A stretch of DNA of 64,000 nucleotides from Acidobacteriota bacterium (GTDB lineage Bacteria; Acidobacteriota; Terriglobia; Bryobacterales; Bryobacteraceae). Position 1 is the first letter of the stretch; each line of letters starts with the position of its first letter. The notes beneath the pieces were generated by a model. The model was not told the origin of the DNA, did no database searches, and saw only the letters and a list, made by a program, of their open reading frames with translations. The translations under genes were made by a program, and so were the position numbers. Positions 1-7,716 of this stretch are shown piece by piece. Where the stretch lies: the NCBI GenBank assembly GCA_025352795.1, contig JANXSF010000087.1, positions 100,686 to 164,685 on the forward strand, given 5' to 3'.

Positions 1-162
1 TTCCACAGCAGCCAATAAAAGCAGCCCCGCAAAAATCAAAACGTTGATCCCAACCGTGACAATGGGGATGGGTGCCCGAAGCTGCAAAGTGCAAGCCAGC
101 ACCGACGTGTAGGCGAAATACACTATGAAAAGAATTTCACTACGTCGAAAGCAAATCTTCAC
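1..162 (-). CDS. Membrane protein, N-terminal fragment (runs off window)
   Basis: The minus strand is open from the window edge to about position 162. It reads as a basic start (GTG, KICFRR) followed by two hydrophobic stretches (ILFIVYFAYTSVLA and IPIVTVGINVLIFAGLLLLA), as expected for the first transmembrane helices of an inner-membrane protein. The rest of the gene lies outside the window. The GTG at 160-162 is only the best available start and has no clear ribosome binding site. Only about 30 bases separate it from the divergent oxidoreductase gene. The family cannot be named; a PAP2-like or other polytopic protein is possible. Confidence 0.45.
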   Translation of the reverse strand, partial: MKICFRRSEILFIVYFAYTSVLACTLQLRAPIPIVTVGINVLIFAGLLLLAAVE

Positions 163-191
163 ACGGGATACAATACCATGAGAACAGCTAT

Positions 192-1514
192 ATGCCTACA
201 CGCCGACACTTTTTGCAATCAGCAGCAGCCGCACTTCCATTGAGTGCCGCGCAAACCACACGCTCCGCCAATGATCGCATTCAAATTGCGACCATCGGAC
301 TAGGAGGAATGGGAACTGGGGATACACAATCGTCCCTTGCCAATGGCGCCAAATTGGTAGCCGTAGCCGACATCTACCAAGGCCGACTCACCCGCGCCCG
401 TGAATCGTTTGGCAACGACGTGGCCATTACTCGCGATTATCGTGAAGTGCTTGCCCGTAAAGATGTCGACGCTGTGATCATCAGCACTCCCGATCACTGG
501 CACGCACGCATCGCTACTGAAGCCATGCAGGCGGGCAAAGATGTCTACGTGGAAAAGCCGATGGTTCAAAAATTGGATGATGGTTTGCCGCTGGCTGAAG
601 TGGCCAAGGCAACCGGGCGGATCTTGCAAGTGGGCAGTCAGCGGGTCAGTTCCGTAGTCTACAAGAAAGCGCAAATGCTGCTGGAATCTGGCGCGATTGG
701 TGAATTAAATATGGTGGAAGCCTGGTGGGATCGCAACTCGGCCATCGGCGCCTGGCAATATTCCATTCCTACCGATGCCACCCCGGAAAATATTGATTGG
801 GACCGCTTTATAGGTGCAGCTCCCAAGCGTGCCTTTGAACCAACCCGTCTGTTCCGCTGGCGTAATTATCAGGATTATGGAACCGGCGTGGCTGGCGATT
901 TGTTCGTCCATCTTTTCAGCGGCATGCACTTCATCACTGGTGCGATTGGACCAGAACGCGTTTACGCCACCGGCGGTCTTCGATATTGGAAAGATGGTCG
1001 CGATGTTCCTGACGTGATGCTGGGTGTTTATGATTACCCGTCTCGCGGCAAAATGCCAGCATTCAACCTGGCTCTGCGCGTAAACTTCGTTAATGGTGCC
1101 GGGGAAACTTCCGGGTTCCGTTTCGTGGGAAGTGAAGGGATTATGACCGTGGATAACGGCGTTACCGTTTCCAAACAACCACGCGAAAGTGAACCAGGTT
1201 ACACCGTGGACCAATTTCCCAAAGCAGTGCAGGATCAATATTTGAAGGAATACTACGCCAAGTATCCCCGACAAAATCCTACTGCCGATGCCATGCGCCC
1301 GGCAAACCAGGAAAAGTATTTGCCGCCCCCAGGTTACAGCGATCACATGGATCACCATCGCAATTTCCTGGAAGCTGTGCGCAGTCGTAAACCAGTTACC
1401 GAAGATGCGCTGTTCGGAATTCGAGCCGCAGGCCCAGCCCTGTTGAGCAATATGAGCATCTTCAACAAGCGCCCCTACAATTGGAATCCAGAAGCTGTAA
1501 AAATCGCCGGTTAA
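192..1514 (+). CDS. Gfo/Idh/MocA family oxidoreductase with exported leader
   Basis: Predicted NAD(P)-dependent oxidoreductase of 440 aa. The N-terminus (TRRHFLQSAAAALPLSAA) resembles a twin-arginine leader, so the folded cofactor-loaded enzyme is probably exported. A Rossmann motif (IGLGGMG, about residues 35-41) follows, then the family signature EKPM near residue 121, whose Lys is normally catalytic. The C-terminal half matches the Gfo/Idh/MocA alpha/beta substrate domain. Such enzymes act on sugars, inositols or glycosides; the substrate cannot be read from sequence. The next gene is a close paralogue beginning 6 bases after this stop, so the two are co-transcribed and probably arose by tandem duplication. 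Confidence 0.9.
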   Translation: MPTRRHFLQSAAAALPLSAAQTTRSANDRIQIATIGLGGMGTGDTQSSLANGAKLVAVADIYQGRLTRARESFGNDVAITRDYREVLARKDVDAVIISTPDHWHARIATEAMQAGKDVYVEKPMVQKLDDGLPLAEVAKATGRILQVGSQRVSSVVYKKAQMLLESGAIGELNMVEAWWDRNSAIGAWQYSIPTDATPENIDWDRFIGAAPKRAFEPTRLFRWRNYQDYGTGVAGDLFVHLFSGMHFITGAIGPERVYATGGLRYWKDGRDVPDVMLGVYDYPSRGKMPAFNLALRVNFVNGAGETSGFRFVGSEGIMTVDNGVTVSKQPRESEPGYTVDQFPKAVQDQYLKEYYAKYPRQNPTADAMRPANQEKYLPPPGYSDHMDHHRNFLEAVRSRKPVTEDALFGIRAAGPALLSNMSIFNKRPYNWNPEAVKIAG

Positions 1515-1520
1515 ACCAAT

Positions 1521-2792
1521 ATGGCAAACGAGAAGATTCGCCTGGGCCTGATTGGCGCTGGCGGCATGGGCAGTGGCGACGTCCAATACGCCTTGGGACT
1601 TCCCAATACCGAGTTGACCGCTGTGGCCGACCTCTACACTGGCAGGCTGGATAGAGCCAAGGAACGCTGGGGCAGCGGCTTGTTCACCACCAGTGATTAC
1701 CGCGAAGTGTTGGCCTCAAAAAATGTCGATGCCGTGATCATCGCCACCCCCGACCACTGGCACTCTCGAATCACAATTGAAGCTCTAGAAGCAGGCAAAG
1801 ACGTCTATTGCGAAAAGCCCATGGTGCACCGCATCGGCGAAGGTTTGAAGGTAGTGGAAGCCCAAAAGCGAACTGGCCGGATCCTTCAAATTGGCAGCCA
1901 ATACGTCAGTTCGCTGGTATTTGAAAAAGCCCGGCAACTGCTCAATGAAGGTGCCATCGGTGAGCTGAATATGGTGGAGGCATGGCTCGATCGCAATACA
2001 GCATTGGGCGCCTGGCAATATTCGCTGCCTACCGATGCAAATCCGACTACGGTGGATTGGGATCAGTTCCTGGGCAATGCACCCAAACTCCCGTTCGATC
2101 CGGTACGCTTCTTTCGTTGGCGAAATTATGATGATTATGGCACAGGTGTGGCTGGCGATCTGTTTGTCCATTTGTTGAGCGGACTCCATTTGGTGACCAG
2201 TTCTATTGGTCCCAAAAAAGTTTATGCCACCGGTGGAGTTCGCTTCTGGAAAGACGGTCGTGATGCCCCGGATGTGGTGCTGGCACTGCTGGATTATCCA
2301 AAGACTGCGGCTCACTCTGAGTTCACCATGGCCCTGCGAGTGAACCTGGCCAGCGGAACTGCGCAGGAACAATTCGGATTTCGCTTTGTTGGCAGCGGAG
2401 GTCAAATGGTGACCACCATGGCCGGTATCACCTTGAATCGAACTCCCAGGGAAGCTGAGCCCGGATACAGCATTGGGACTTTTTCTGCAAAAGGGCAGAA
2501 AGACTTTTTGGCAAAGTACCGCACGCAGTATCCGCAAGTACGGGTTGAGGCTGATTCCATGCGACCCTTGGCTGAACAAAAATACACCCCACCGGCTGGA
2601 CACAACGCGCATGTGGATCATCACAAACATTTCCATCAGGCAGTTCGAAGCCGCAAACCATTTGTGGAAGATGGAGTTTACGGATTCCGCGCCGCTGGGC
2701 CAGCGTTACTCTGCAACATGAGTCTGGCTGAAGGCCGAGCGATTCATTGGGATCCTGAAAAAATGATGATTGTGGACGGAACGCAAAAATAG
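1521..2792 (+). CDS. Gfo/Idh/MocA family oxidoreductase, cytoplasmic paralogue
   Basis: A 423-aa paralogue of the preceding gene, collinear over its whole length (Rossmann GLIGAGGMG near residue 10, EKPMVH near residue 98, DDYGTGVAGDLFVH, HVDHHKHF). Unlike the upstream copy it has no leader: the Rossmann strand begins within ten residues of the start, so it should stay in the cytoplasm. The paired compartments suggest one reaction type performed outside and inside the membrane, or divergence after duplication. Substrate unknown. The stop codon lies inside a hairpin that probably terminates minus-strand transcription. Confidence 0.9.
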   Translation: MANEKIRLGLIGAGGMGSGDVQYALGLPNTELTAVADLYTGRLDRAKERWGSGLFTTSDYREVLASKNVDAVIIATPDHWHSRITIEALEAGKDVYCEKPMVHRIGEGLKVVEAQKRTGRILQIGSQYVSSLVFEKARQLLNEGAIGELNMVEAWLDRNTALGAWQYSLPTDANPTTVDWDQFLGNAPKLPFDPVRFFRWRNYDDYGTGVAGDLFVHLLSGLHLVTSSIGPKKVYATGGVRFWKDGRDAPDVVLALLDYPKTAAHSEFTMALRVNLASGTAQEQFGFRFVGSGGQMVTTMAGITLNRTPREAEPGYSIGTFSAKGQKDFLAKYRTQYPQVRVEADSMRPLAEQKYTPPAGHNAHVDHHKHFHQAVRSRKPFVEDGVYGFRAAGPALLCNMSLAEGRAIHWDPEKMMIVDGTQK

Positions 2793-2815
2793 GCCAGACG
2801 TCGCCGCCTGGCCTG
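2785..2815 (-). terminator. Probable intrinsic terminator, minus strand
   Basis: AGGCCAG (2792-2798) and CTGGCCT (2809-2815) form a 7-bp stem with a 10-nt loop. Read on the minus strand the stem is followed by TATTTTTG, so it would end the transcript of the minus-strand NadD-like gene. On the plus strand it is followed by A residues, so it is not a conventional terminator for the oxidoreductase pair. Confidence 0.45.
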
Positions 2816-3040
2816 GAAAAAAAGGAGATTTCTGAAAAGAATACTGGAAAGGAAGAAAACACCAAACTTGCCATGCTTCACTCACTTTTCCGGAGGCGGT
2901 AGACTTAGGTTAAGGCTCGCTTCGGAGTTCGTTTTGTGTCGCTTGCAAAGTTAGAATAAGGGTTGGAATTGTTTGCACCTATGGTGGGTTCGTACCGATT
3001 CAATCGAAACCAAAGCGCTGCTAATACCCCAACTGAAAGA

Positions 3041-3652
3041 CTAGTACAAAGTGGAATAAAGGGCGTGAACCTGATCCACAATCGGTTGCGGAACCAAATG
3101 TTTCCAAGGTTCCTGCGCCAAAATTCTTCGCCTGACTTCTGTTGCTGAAATGTGACCCATATCCGCTACCAGGGGCAATGGATGAATGCGGGTCCGCAAT
3201 CCAAATGGAGGATAAAAGTCGCCAGCCCTGGAAGCCACCAACATTTCGTATTCATCCAATTGGTTTGCCAAAGCCCCTGGCATTCCATAATCCCAACCAA
3301 CCACCCGTTCCGCTGCATCACGACCGCACAGCACCATTAATCGCGTGGTGTAAGGGTCCAACACACGGTATTCACGAGCCATATCAATAAACAACCCGCC
3401 TTCCGATTGCGCCACGGAAAACCGATCCTCGCCATCCAGCGCAGCAGCCACCAGCAGCATTCGTTCCATGGGTCCAACGCCATCGTAGGTCTTGTGCGGA
3501 AAGTCCTGCGGCATAACAAAAACAATTTCATCGCCATAAATCAGTGCCCGCTTAGCAATCTCTAAATGGGCAACCGTCGGCGGATGAAAGCTGCCAGGAA
3601 ACAGCACAACAGTTCGTGGAGATAATTCTGCGGTTCTATGAAAAAAGCGCAC
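3041..3652 (-). CDS. Nicotinate-nucleotide adenylyltransferase-like protein
   Basis: A 203-aa nucleotidyltransferase-superfamily protein. The ATP-binding motif GSFHPPTVAHL (about residues 20-30) corresponds to the GxFxPxHxGH signature, here with a Val-Ala variation before the second His. The C-terminal ISATEVRRRI matches the ISxTxxR motif of NadD/CoaD-type enzymes. Length fits NadD, which adenylates nicotinate mononucleotide in NAD synthesis. A missing partner such as rsfS/ybeB nearby and the variant motif leave open another small-molecule adenylyltransferase, so no gene symbol is assigned. Confidence 0.7.
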   Translation of the reverse strand: MRFFHRTAELSPRTVVLFPGSFHPPTVAHLEIAKRALIYGDEIVFVMPQDFPHKTYDGVGPMERMLLVAAALDGEDRFSVAQSEGGLFIDMAREYRVLDPYTTRLMVLCGRDAAERVVGWDYGMPGALANQLDEYEMLVASRAGDFYPPFGLRTRIHPLPLVADMGHISATEVRRRILAQEPWKHLVPQPIVDQVHALYSTLY

Positions 3653-3765
3653 GTTTTTTCATGGTACCGCAGGTGTTGGATAACCTTTAAGGAAACTTCG
3701 TAGCGCGGTGTGACGTCAGTAAACAGATATTGCGCAAGAATAGAGTAAGAAGAGGGATTTAGAAA

Positions 3766-4488
3766 ATGTTCACTTGGATATGTCCAACCTGCGGTCGGGA
3801 AGTGCCACCATCTCAGAGCGAGTGCATGAATTGTGCCTCCAATGCTGCAGCCCCAACTGCGCCTGCACCCACCCCGGTTGTCCAGCCGATTGCACCGCCT
3901 CTTACAAGCACTGAAGTAAAAGGCTACGCTCCAGCCTCAACCACGCAGGCTCCTTTATTTCATCCCCCCACACCTGTGTATCAGGCACCTGTAGCGTACG
4001 CGCCGCCTGGGGTTCCGCCAGCACCAGGACTTCCACCCTGGTTGATCACACTCATGGTTTTTGGTGGACTTTTAGGTCTTGGTGCAGCATTCTATTTCCT
4101 CTATCTGCCAAGTTCAAAGAAAGAAGTTGAGACCGTTGCCGCCACACCCACGGCGGAAACTGCCGCAGCTCCGAAAGCAAACCCTATGGGTAAACAGTTG
4201 GAATTAACCGGAGTTCGTATTCTGGAAGATGCCCGTCAAAAACTGCAAGTTCGAATGATCGTAATCAATCACTCCGCAGCGGACATGGGCGAGGTGAAAA
4301 TGAAGGTCACCCTGACGTCCGGTTCGGGCACTGGACCGTCAACAACCATCGGTACATTTCCTGTGACGGTTAGTGATCTTGGCCCCATGGAAGCCAAGGA
4401 AGCAAAGGGATCTATTGCTACGAAATTACGCGCTTATGAATTGCCCGATTGGCAGTTCCTAAAAGCCACTGCGGAAATTATTGAATAG
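3766..4488 (+). CDS. Zinc-ribbon protein with Pro-rich linker and one membrane helix
   Basis: Predicted 240-aa protein. The N-terminus carries two CxxC knuckles (CPTC and CMNC, residues 5-23) typical of a small zinc ribbon. A proline/alanine-rich linker runs to about residue 85, then one transmembrane helix (LITLMVFGGLLGLGAAFYFLYL), then a soluble domain with beta-sandwich character (residues 140-240). The layout places the ribbon in the cytoplasm and the C-terminal domain outside. A ribosome binding site AGAGGG precedes the ATG. No specific function is recognised. Confidence 0.75.
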   Translation: MFTWICPTCGREVPPSQSECMNCASNAAAPTAPAPTPVVQPIAPPLTSTEVKGYAPASTTQAPLFHPPTPVYQAPVAYAPPGVPPAPGLPPWLITLMVFGGLLGLGAAFYFLYLPSSKKEVETVAATPTAETAAAPKANPMGKQLELTGVRILEDARQKLQVRMIVINHSAADMGEVKMKVTLTSGSGTGPSTTIGTFPVTVSDLGPMEAKEAKGSIATKLRAYELPDWQFLKATAEIIE

Positions 4489-4493
4489 CGTTT

Positions 4494-4982
4494 TTAACTG
4501 ACTGCAGAAATCACTGGATGAGTGATTTTTGCTCCGCCCCACATCTTGGCCAAAGCTTGTTGCCGAAAGCCGAAGATGTTCACTAATTGCCGTTTAACGA
4601 TTGGCTGCGCCAGCCCACCCAATACTCCAAACGGTAAAGTATAATCCACGACATCTCTTACGGCAATGCCTTCCGATGTCTGTTCGAAAGTGTGGAGATG
4701 GTGCCATCGTGTGTAAGGGCCGCTGCTCTGTTCGTCAATGAATTGCATAGGCGGGCTGTAGCTGGAAATCAAAGTGGTCCACGATAGCGGAACTCCCATC
4801 ATGCGAAATTTGTAGTGGATCAAAGCGCCGACACGCATGATCACCTGTTCTGGATTGGTCACCCGAAAATCAAGGGACGGCGGCGTGATCTGAATCAGGT
4901 TGTAGGGATTTTCAAACACTGAAAACACTTCTTCAATGGGAAGCGGCACAATCATTTCACAGCGTAGTTGGTAACTAGACAT
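4494..4982 (-). CDS. SRPBCC family protein (START/polyketide cyclase-like)
   Basis: A 162-aa protein with the SRPBCC helix-grip pattern: N-terminal strand leading into PIEEVFSVFENPYNLIQITPP, central strands with RMMGVPLSWTTLI, the segment HLHTFEQ, and the C-terminal helix RQLVNIFGFRQQALAKMW. Such proteins bind hydrophobic ligands; many are uncharacterised. The start codon shares one base with the stop codon of the upstream membrane protein (TAATG), so the two are translationally coupled. Ligand unknown. Confidence 0.75.
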   Translation of the reverse strand: MSSYQLRCEMIVPLPIEEVFSVFENPYNLIQITPPSLDFRVTNPEQVIMRVGALIHYKFRMMGVPLSWTTLISSYSPPMQFIDEQSSGPYTRWHHLHTFEQTSEGIAVRDVVDYTLPFGVLGGLAQPIVKRQLVNIFGFRQQALAKMWGGAKITHPVISAVS

Positions 4983-6487
4983 TACTGGATCATTCCTAAT
5001 TTACGTTTTTGTACTTGATTCCATCGGCAGCCCGCAGGGGAATTCATAGCCGGATAACGAAGAACTTTTTCCATGTTGTAGCGGGCATCGAACTGGCAGG
5101 GGTCCAGGCGAAGGGCATGTTCAAAGTCCAATTTAGCGGCTTCTTTTTGACCCAACATGGCCAGCGCGCTGCCGCGATTGGCAAGGGCCAACGGGTCGTT
5201 TGGAGCCAATGCCAATGCCCTTCCAAACTCAGCCAGGGCCAACGCGGGTTGCTGCATGGTTAAGTACACTCTTGCCTTTTCGGATGCCACCGTTCCGTCG
5301 TCTGGTGTAATTTTTTGGGTTTCCACTAGCAGCCTTAGGGCATCGACAGGTGGTAGAACTCGAGCCAATTGCACGCGTGGTCGCACCCTGCCTGATTCGC
5401 CTATTGCCCGAGTCCATAGCGACATTTCACTGTGCCAAAAGCCCGTCAACCAGAAGCTGAGAGCCGCGAAGTAGAAGAGAACTACCCATCTTTGCCATGT
5501 CCGAAATTGGATGGATGCCAAACCAACCGATACAGCAACCATCGGCAAATACATTCTGCGGAACGCCATTAAATCCGCAGCAGGTAAAACAGAGGAACTG
5601 GGAAGCAGCAAAACCAAGCCAGCAAGAATCCAGAATCCTGGTTGTAGTTTTCGAAACCAAAAGCTGGCAACAAAAACGCCCACAGCTATGGCAATCCACC
5701 ATATCCATCCAGTTGGGCCAATGTCCGGATCAATCGTCAAACCAAAAGGTAAAGGCACCTTCAGCGCATATTCACCGATAGCTCTTCCTTGTGTCCATAG
5801 ATATTGCAGAGGCGTAACCCCGGCCCCAAATCCACTCCCCGCCCCAGCAATAAGTTTGGTGGCAGCAATTGTCCGAACCCCAAACAGGCAAGCAACAGAA
5901 ACCATAGCGGCAATTACGAACTTGGGACGAACCCGATCTTTCCTTGCAAATGCAGATACCTCATACATCAGAAAAAACAACGGCAGCGAGGCGCACTCTT
6001 CCTTGGCCAACATTCCTACTGTGAACCAACCCATTGCCAACCAAAACTTTCCATCAAACCAAGCCCACATCGCCAGCAAAGAAAACAAAGTAGCCAAAAG
6101 AATCGCGCGTGCAAAAATCGAATTCACGGGTTCCACAGCATAGGGATGGACCGCGAATAAAATCGCCGCTCCAACTGCCACATCTACAGGAACCACACGA
6201 CCCATTGCTATGCGCACCAATGCTGCGTTCACCGCATGTAGCAAAACATTCACCGCCAAGTACCCGCCTGCCCATTCGCCAAACATTTGATAGTTAGCCC
6301 AAAACGTAAGCCAGGTGAGCGGACGCGTTTGCATCAGCCGAAAGCAGTCCAACCAACCATCTGGTGAAGTAATCGCTGGATCCACCAGCAATGCGTAGTC
6401 GTCCAGGTGGAATGTGCCTTGTACTGCTCGCGCAAAAACGATCATTGCCACTAAAAAAGGAACCCAAGGGCTGCGGAATGTTATCAT
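4982..6487 (-). CDS. Polytopic membrane protein with C-terminal TPR repeats
   Basis: About 10 hydrophobic helices occupy residues 1-370. Two TPR-like repeats follow (LALAEFGRALALAPNDPLALANRGSALA and the next unit ending HALRLDPCQFDARY). The arrangement resembles bacterial TMTC/PMT-like glycosyltransferase-related proteins in which a membrane GT-C-like core precedes TPRs, but no catalytic DxD is obvious, so the role is open. The ORF can start 12 codons further upstream, but that start would lie within the divergent nth gene; the ATG at 6487 (MITFRSPW) is preferred. Confidence 0.7.
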   Translation of the reverse strand: MITFRSPWVPFLVAMIVFARAVQGTFHLDDYALLVDPAITSPDGWLDCFRLMQTRPLTWLTFWANYQMFGEWAGGYLAVNVLLHAVNAALVRIAMGRVVPVDVAVGAAILFAVHPYAVEPVNSIFARAILLATLFSLLAMWAWFDGKFWLAMGWFTVGMLAKEECASLPLFFLMYEVSAFARKDRVRPKFVIAAMVSVACLFGVRTIAATKLIAGAGSGFGAGVTPLQYLWTQGRAIGEYALKVPLPFGLTIDPDIGPTGWIWWIAIAVGVFVASFWFRKLQPGFWILAGLVLLLPSSSVLPAADLMAFRRMYLPMVAVSVGLASIQFRTWQRWVVLFYFAALSFWLTGFWHSEMSLWTRAIGESGRVRPRVQLARVLPPVDALRLLVETQKITPDDGTVASEKARVYLTMQQPALALAEFGRALALAPNDPLALANRGSALAMLGQKEAAKLDFEHALRLDPCQFDARYNMEKVLRYPAMNSPAGCRWNQVQKRKLGMIQ

Positions 6488-6510
6488 GAAGTTCTCAAAG
6501 AAAAAGGTAC

Positions 6511-7170
6511 ATGACGCGCCCAAAAAACGCCGAACAACGCAAAGCGCGCATCAAGAAGATCCTGGAAATTCTGGATCTGACCTACCCTAAAGTCACCTGC
6601 GCCCTGCATCACAGCAACACTTTTGAACTGCTGGTAGCCACCATATTATCCGCACAATGCACCGATGCGCGAGTGAACATGGTAACACCCGGCTTGTTCA
6701 AAAAATATCCGACCATCGCCGATTTTGCCTGCGCCGATCCCAAAAGATTAGCTCAAGACGTGCACAGCACGGGCTTCTACAACAATAAGGCAAAAAGCAT
6801 TGTTGGAGCAGCCAAGAGGATTCTTCTTCACTTCGGCGGCGAAGTTCCCCACACTATGGAAGAACTTCTTACCATTCCAGGCGCAGCCAGGAAGACCGCT
6901 AACGTGGTTCTTGGTACGGCCTACGGAATTGCCAGCGGCGTTGTCGTAGATACTCACGTTCTGCGCATTTCTCAACGGTTGGCAATAACCCAAATGTCCA
7001 CGCCAGAGCGTGTGGAAAAGGTTCTTATCAAGCTGCTGCCGCAGGATCGTTGGATACAATTCTCACACCAGATGATCCATCACGGTCGTACTTTTTGTGT
7101 TGCCCGTAAGCCCAAGTGCAACAAGTGTCCTATGGATGACCTGTGTTATGCCAAAGATAAAACATACTGA
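6511..7170 (+). CDS. nth: Endonuclease III (DNA glycosylase/AP lyase)
   Basis: A 219-aa base-excision-repair enzyme that removes oxidised pyrimidines and cleaves the abasic site. The helix-hairpin-helix with the catalytic Lys appears as IPGAARKTANVVL, and the catalytic Asp lies in VVDTHVLRIS. The C-terminal [4Fe-4S] ligands CVARKPKC, NKC and PMDDLC have the C-x6-C-x2-C-x5-C spacing. The hairpin turn reads GAARK where most family members have GVGRK, a conservative but visible change. It begins the long plus-strand run of this region. Confidence 0.95.
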   Translation: MTRPKNAEQRKARIKKILEILDLTYPKVTCALHHSNTFELLVATILSAQCTDARVNMVTPGLFKKYPTIADFACADPKRLAQDVHSTGFYNNKAKSIVGAAKRILLHFGGEVPHTMEELLTIPGAARKTANVVLGTAYGIASGVVVDTHVLRISQRLAITQMSTPERVEKVLIKLLPQDRWIQFSHQMIHHGRTFCVARKPKCNKCPMDDLCYAKDKTY

Positions 7171-7185
7171 CAGGACGTACAAAAG

Positions 7186-7716
7186 ATGATCACTATGCGT
7201 TTCGTACTTCTACTCACTATTATTCTGATCACTGCCTGTTCTAAAGCTCCAGAATCAGCATCGATTCCATCGCAGCAACAAGATATTCGAGCCGCCGATC
7301 CCCCCGCCGTAGGTCGCTATGTAAACATGGAAGATCCTTTGATTAAGGAATACATTGTTAGCGGCGTAGTGCCTGCCCACGCCGAAGCGCAATGGCGTTG
7401 GACACAGGCCAATCCAACCTTCCGCTTCAAGTTAAAAAAGCTGGAAAACATGCGCTTTCATGCCGATTTCACAATAAACCCCACAGCCCTAACCGCCACC
7501 GGACCGGTGACCATCGCCTGGTTAATCAACGGGCACGAGCTTGTAAAAGAAACCCACACCAAAGAGGGCTTCAAGAAATTGGAAAAGGCAGTTCCCGCGG
7601 AATGGTTGAAGTCCGACGTTGAAAATATTGTGTCCGCCACCATCGATAAAATCTATACCAGCCCTGAAGGTGAAAAGTACGGCTTCATCATTTCCAACCT
7701 TGGATTCATTGACTGA
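7186..7716 (+). CDS. Predicted lipoprotein, unknown function
   Basis: A 176-aa protein with a signal peptide ending in a lipobox (LITAC; Cys at about residue 18), so it should be lipid-anchored after processing. The mature part begins with a Ser/Gln-rich linker and then a compact domain containing MEDPLIKEYIVSGVVPAHAEAQWRWT. A second in-frame ATG lies three codons downstream. Its stop codon TGA shares the A with the next gene's ATG, so the two are coupled. Family not recognised. Confidence 0.7.
   Translation: MITMRFVLLLTIILITACSKAPESASIPSQQQDIRAADPPAVGRYVNMEDPLIKEYIVSGVVPAHAEAQWRWTQANPTFRFKLKKLENMRFHADFTINPTALTATGPVTIAWLINGHELVKETHTKEGFKKLEKAVPAEWLKSDVENIVSATIDKIYTSPEGEKYGFIISNLGFID

Noticed and set aside
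705..1586. Long minus-strand ORF (293 codons) opposite the first oxidoreductase
   Set aside because: It mirrors a clear coding gene, has no family-like sequence and would overlap both oxidoreductases; an antisense shadow.
1785..2636. 283-codon minus-strand ORF opposite the second oxidoreductase
   Set aside because: Antisense shadow of a well-supported gene, with the same composition bias as the first one.
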